From contig JAAZVJ010000036.1 of assembly GCA_018623675.1 (NCBI GenBank), forward strand, positions 1 through 8,059: a stretch of 8,059 nucleotides of DNA. The letters run 5' to 3'. This DNA comes from Synechococcus sp. HW_metabat.54 (lineage in GTDB: Bacteria; Cyanobacteriota; Cyanobacteriia; PCC-6307; Cyanobiaceae). Below, in pieces: positions 6,918 to 8,059 of this stretch. Position 1 is the stretch's first letter. Each line of letters begins with the position of its first letter. A model generated the notes under the pieces. That model was not told where the DNA came from. It did not search any database and was given only the letters and a program-made list of their open reading frames with translations. A program made the position numbers and the translations under genes.

Positions 6918-8059
6918 ATGACGTTCACAACAGCAGCCACTGCCCAGACACTCCCTGATGTGAAGGCCATGCGGGCCCCGGTGGATCGGGGAGAGACCCG
7001 CTCTGAAGCCTGGCGCCGCCAGCAGTTGAACGTTTTGCGCCAGCTGCTGGACCGCCATGAAGACGCCATTCTTGAAGCCCTCCACAGTGACCTTGGCAAA
7101 CCAGCCACCGAAGGGATGGTGGAAGTCTTGGCCCTGCGCCAGGAACTGAAGCTTTGCGAGCAGTCATTACGCCGCTGGATGCGCCCCCGCCGGGTGACTG
7201 TCCCCCTCCCTCTGAAACCCGGCCGCGCCGAGGTGATCAGAGAACCCCTGGGTTGCGTCCTGATCATTGGCCCCTGGAATTACCCCTTTCACCTCACTCT
7301 TCAGCCGCTCGTGAGTGCGCTCGCTGCTGGGAACACGGCTGTCGTGAAGCCCTCCGAACAGGCACCTGCGACTGCCGCCCTCATCGCTGAGCTCCTCGGG
7401 GACGCGTTCAGTGACGCGATCGTTCAGGTGGTGCAGGGTGATGGAGCCACAGCTGCCGCTCTGGTGGACCAGGCCTATGACCACATCTTCTTCACAGGTG
7501 GAGGAACCATCGGCAGCAAGGTGCTTGCAGGAGCCGCACCGCACCTCACCCCAGTCACCCTGGAGCTGGGGGGCAAGAGTCCAGCCGTCGTGCTGGAAGG
7601 AGCCGATCTCGCAGTCACGGCACGGCGTCTGATCTGGGGGAAAGGCCTGAACGCCGGGCAAACCTGCATTGCTCCCGACTACCTGCTGGTGGAGGAAGGG
7701 CTGCGGGAGCCGCTCTTAGCCGCCCTCACCCGTGCCCGAGAGGAGTTGTATGGAACCAACCCCCTGGTGTCGAAAGACCTCGGACGCGTCATCAACGATC
7801 GCCAATACCAACGCTTGGATGCCTTGCTGCAAGGCGCCTTGGGCAAGGAACAGGTGTTGATCGGGGGTGAACACGACCCCTCCAAAAGGAGAATCGCCCC
7901 CACCGTGATCGCCGTTGATGACAACAGCGACCCCCTGATGCGGGATGAGCTGCTTGGGCCTTTGCTGCCCTTAATGAGCGTGCCCAATCTGACCGCTGCC
8001 ATGGCGCAGATCCGCAGTCTGCCCAAACCTTTGGCCCTCTATCTCTTTGGAGGAGATCC
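6918..8059 (+). CDS. Class-3 type aldehyde dehydrogenase (3' end outside window)
   Basis: ATG 6918 opens a frame that runs off the right edge after 380 codons; an in-frame TGA at 6888-6890 excludes an upstream extension to another ATG. The enzyme oxidises an aldehyde to the acid with NAD(P). It begins directly with the helical region typical of the short ALDH3 class. Visible motifs are IGPWNYPF (Asn121), IFFTGGG, VTLELGGKSP with the general base Glu216, and GQTCIAPDY with the catalytic Cys250. The 34-residue gap between Glu and Cys and the DLGRVIND stretch fit ALDH3. The usual EIFGP motif reads ELLGP (344-348), with Leu in place of the Phe. About 75-80 residues are missing at the C-terminus compared with typical ALDH3 proteins. 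Cyanobacterial members of this class are known to oxidise fatty or long-chain aldehydes, but the substrate cannot be read from the sequence. The gene is divergent from treS; no functional link to glycerol is proven. Confidence 0.95.
   Translation, partial: MTFTTAATAQTLPDVKAMRAPVDRGETRSEAWRRQQLNVLRQLLDRHEDAILEALHSDLGKPATEGMVEVLALRQELKLCEQSLRRWMRPRRVTVPLPLKPGRAEVIREPLGCVLIIGPWNYPFHLTLQPLVSALAAGNTAVVKPSEQAPATAALIAELLGDAFSDAIVQVVQGDGATAAALVDQAYDHIFFTGGGTIGSKVLAGAAPHLTPVTLELGGKSPAVVLEGADLAVTARRLIWGKGLNAGQTCIAPDYLLVEEGLREPLLAALTRAREELYGTNPLVSKDLGRVINDRQYQRLDALLQGALGKEQVLIGGEHDPSKRRIAPTVIAVDDNSDPLMRDELLGPLLPLMSVPNLTAAMAQIRSLPKPLALYLFGGD

Noticed and set aside
1..8059. Mobile elements, CRISPR arrays, tRNA/rRNA genes, defence or toxin cassettes
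   Set aside because: I saw no transposase motifs, long inverted or direct repeats, regularly spaced repeats or RNA gene sequences; recognisable metabolic and regulatory genes fill nearly the whole window.

Overview
This window looks like a piece of a cyanobacterial chromosome, most probably a high-GC marine picocyanobacterium of the Synechococcus/Cyanobium type. The evidence is indirect: dense gene packing, GC around 60% in the central genes, weak Shine-Dalgarno sequences, no HIP1 octamer (GCGATCGC) seen by eye, and protein flavours (GH13 trehalose-synthase type enzyme, class-3 aldehyde dehydrogenase) that fit that group. No rRNA, tRNA or marker gene proves the assignment.

Layout. (1) 1-972, plus strand: the C-terminal part of a sensor histidine kinase, with a HAMP-like region, HisKA domain and HATPase domain; its sensor end is cut off by the window edge. 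(2) 1052-1921, plus: a divergent LysR-type regulator starting with TTG. (3) 1922-2029: a short gap holding two small dyads, one of which fits a LysR-type box. (4) 2030-3547, plus: glycerol kinase glpK. It overlaps by 4 bases with (5) 3544-5118, plus: FAD-dependent glycerol-3-phosphate dehydrogenase glpD. (6) 5125-6801, minus: a GH13 enzyme of the trehalose synthase type (treS), whose stop codon is only 6 bases from the glpD stop. (7) 6918 to the right edge, plus: the first 380 codons of a class-3 aldehyde dehydrogenase, divergent from treS.

How the parts may work together. GlpK and GlpD make a complete two-step route from glycerol to dihydroxyacetone phosphate, with electrons passed to the membrane quinone pool. 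The LysR gene directly upstream on the same strand is the natural candidate regulator. TreS interconverts maltose and trehalose, so the locus combines glycerol use with metabolism of a compatible solute or storage sugar. The glycerol could come from outside the cell or from breakdown of glucosylglycerol or lipids; no glycerol facilitator gene lies in the window, so the source is not decided here.

I see no mobile element, CRISPR array, RNA gene or toxin/defence cassette, and no non-coding stretch above about 120 bases. The window is mostly recognisable metabolism. The points worth a second look are the self-contained glycerol unit, the apparent lack of both known allosteric control elements in GlpK, the unusual LysR DNA-binding domain, and the candidate operator.
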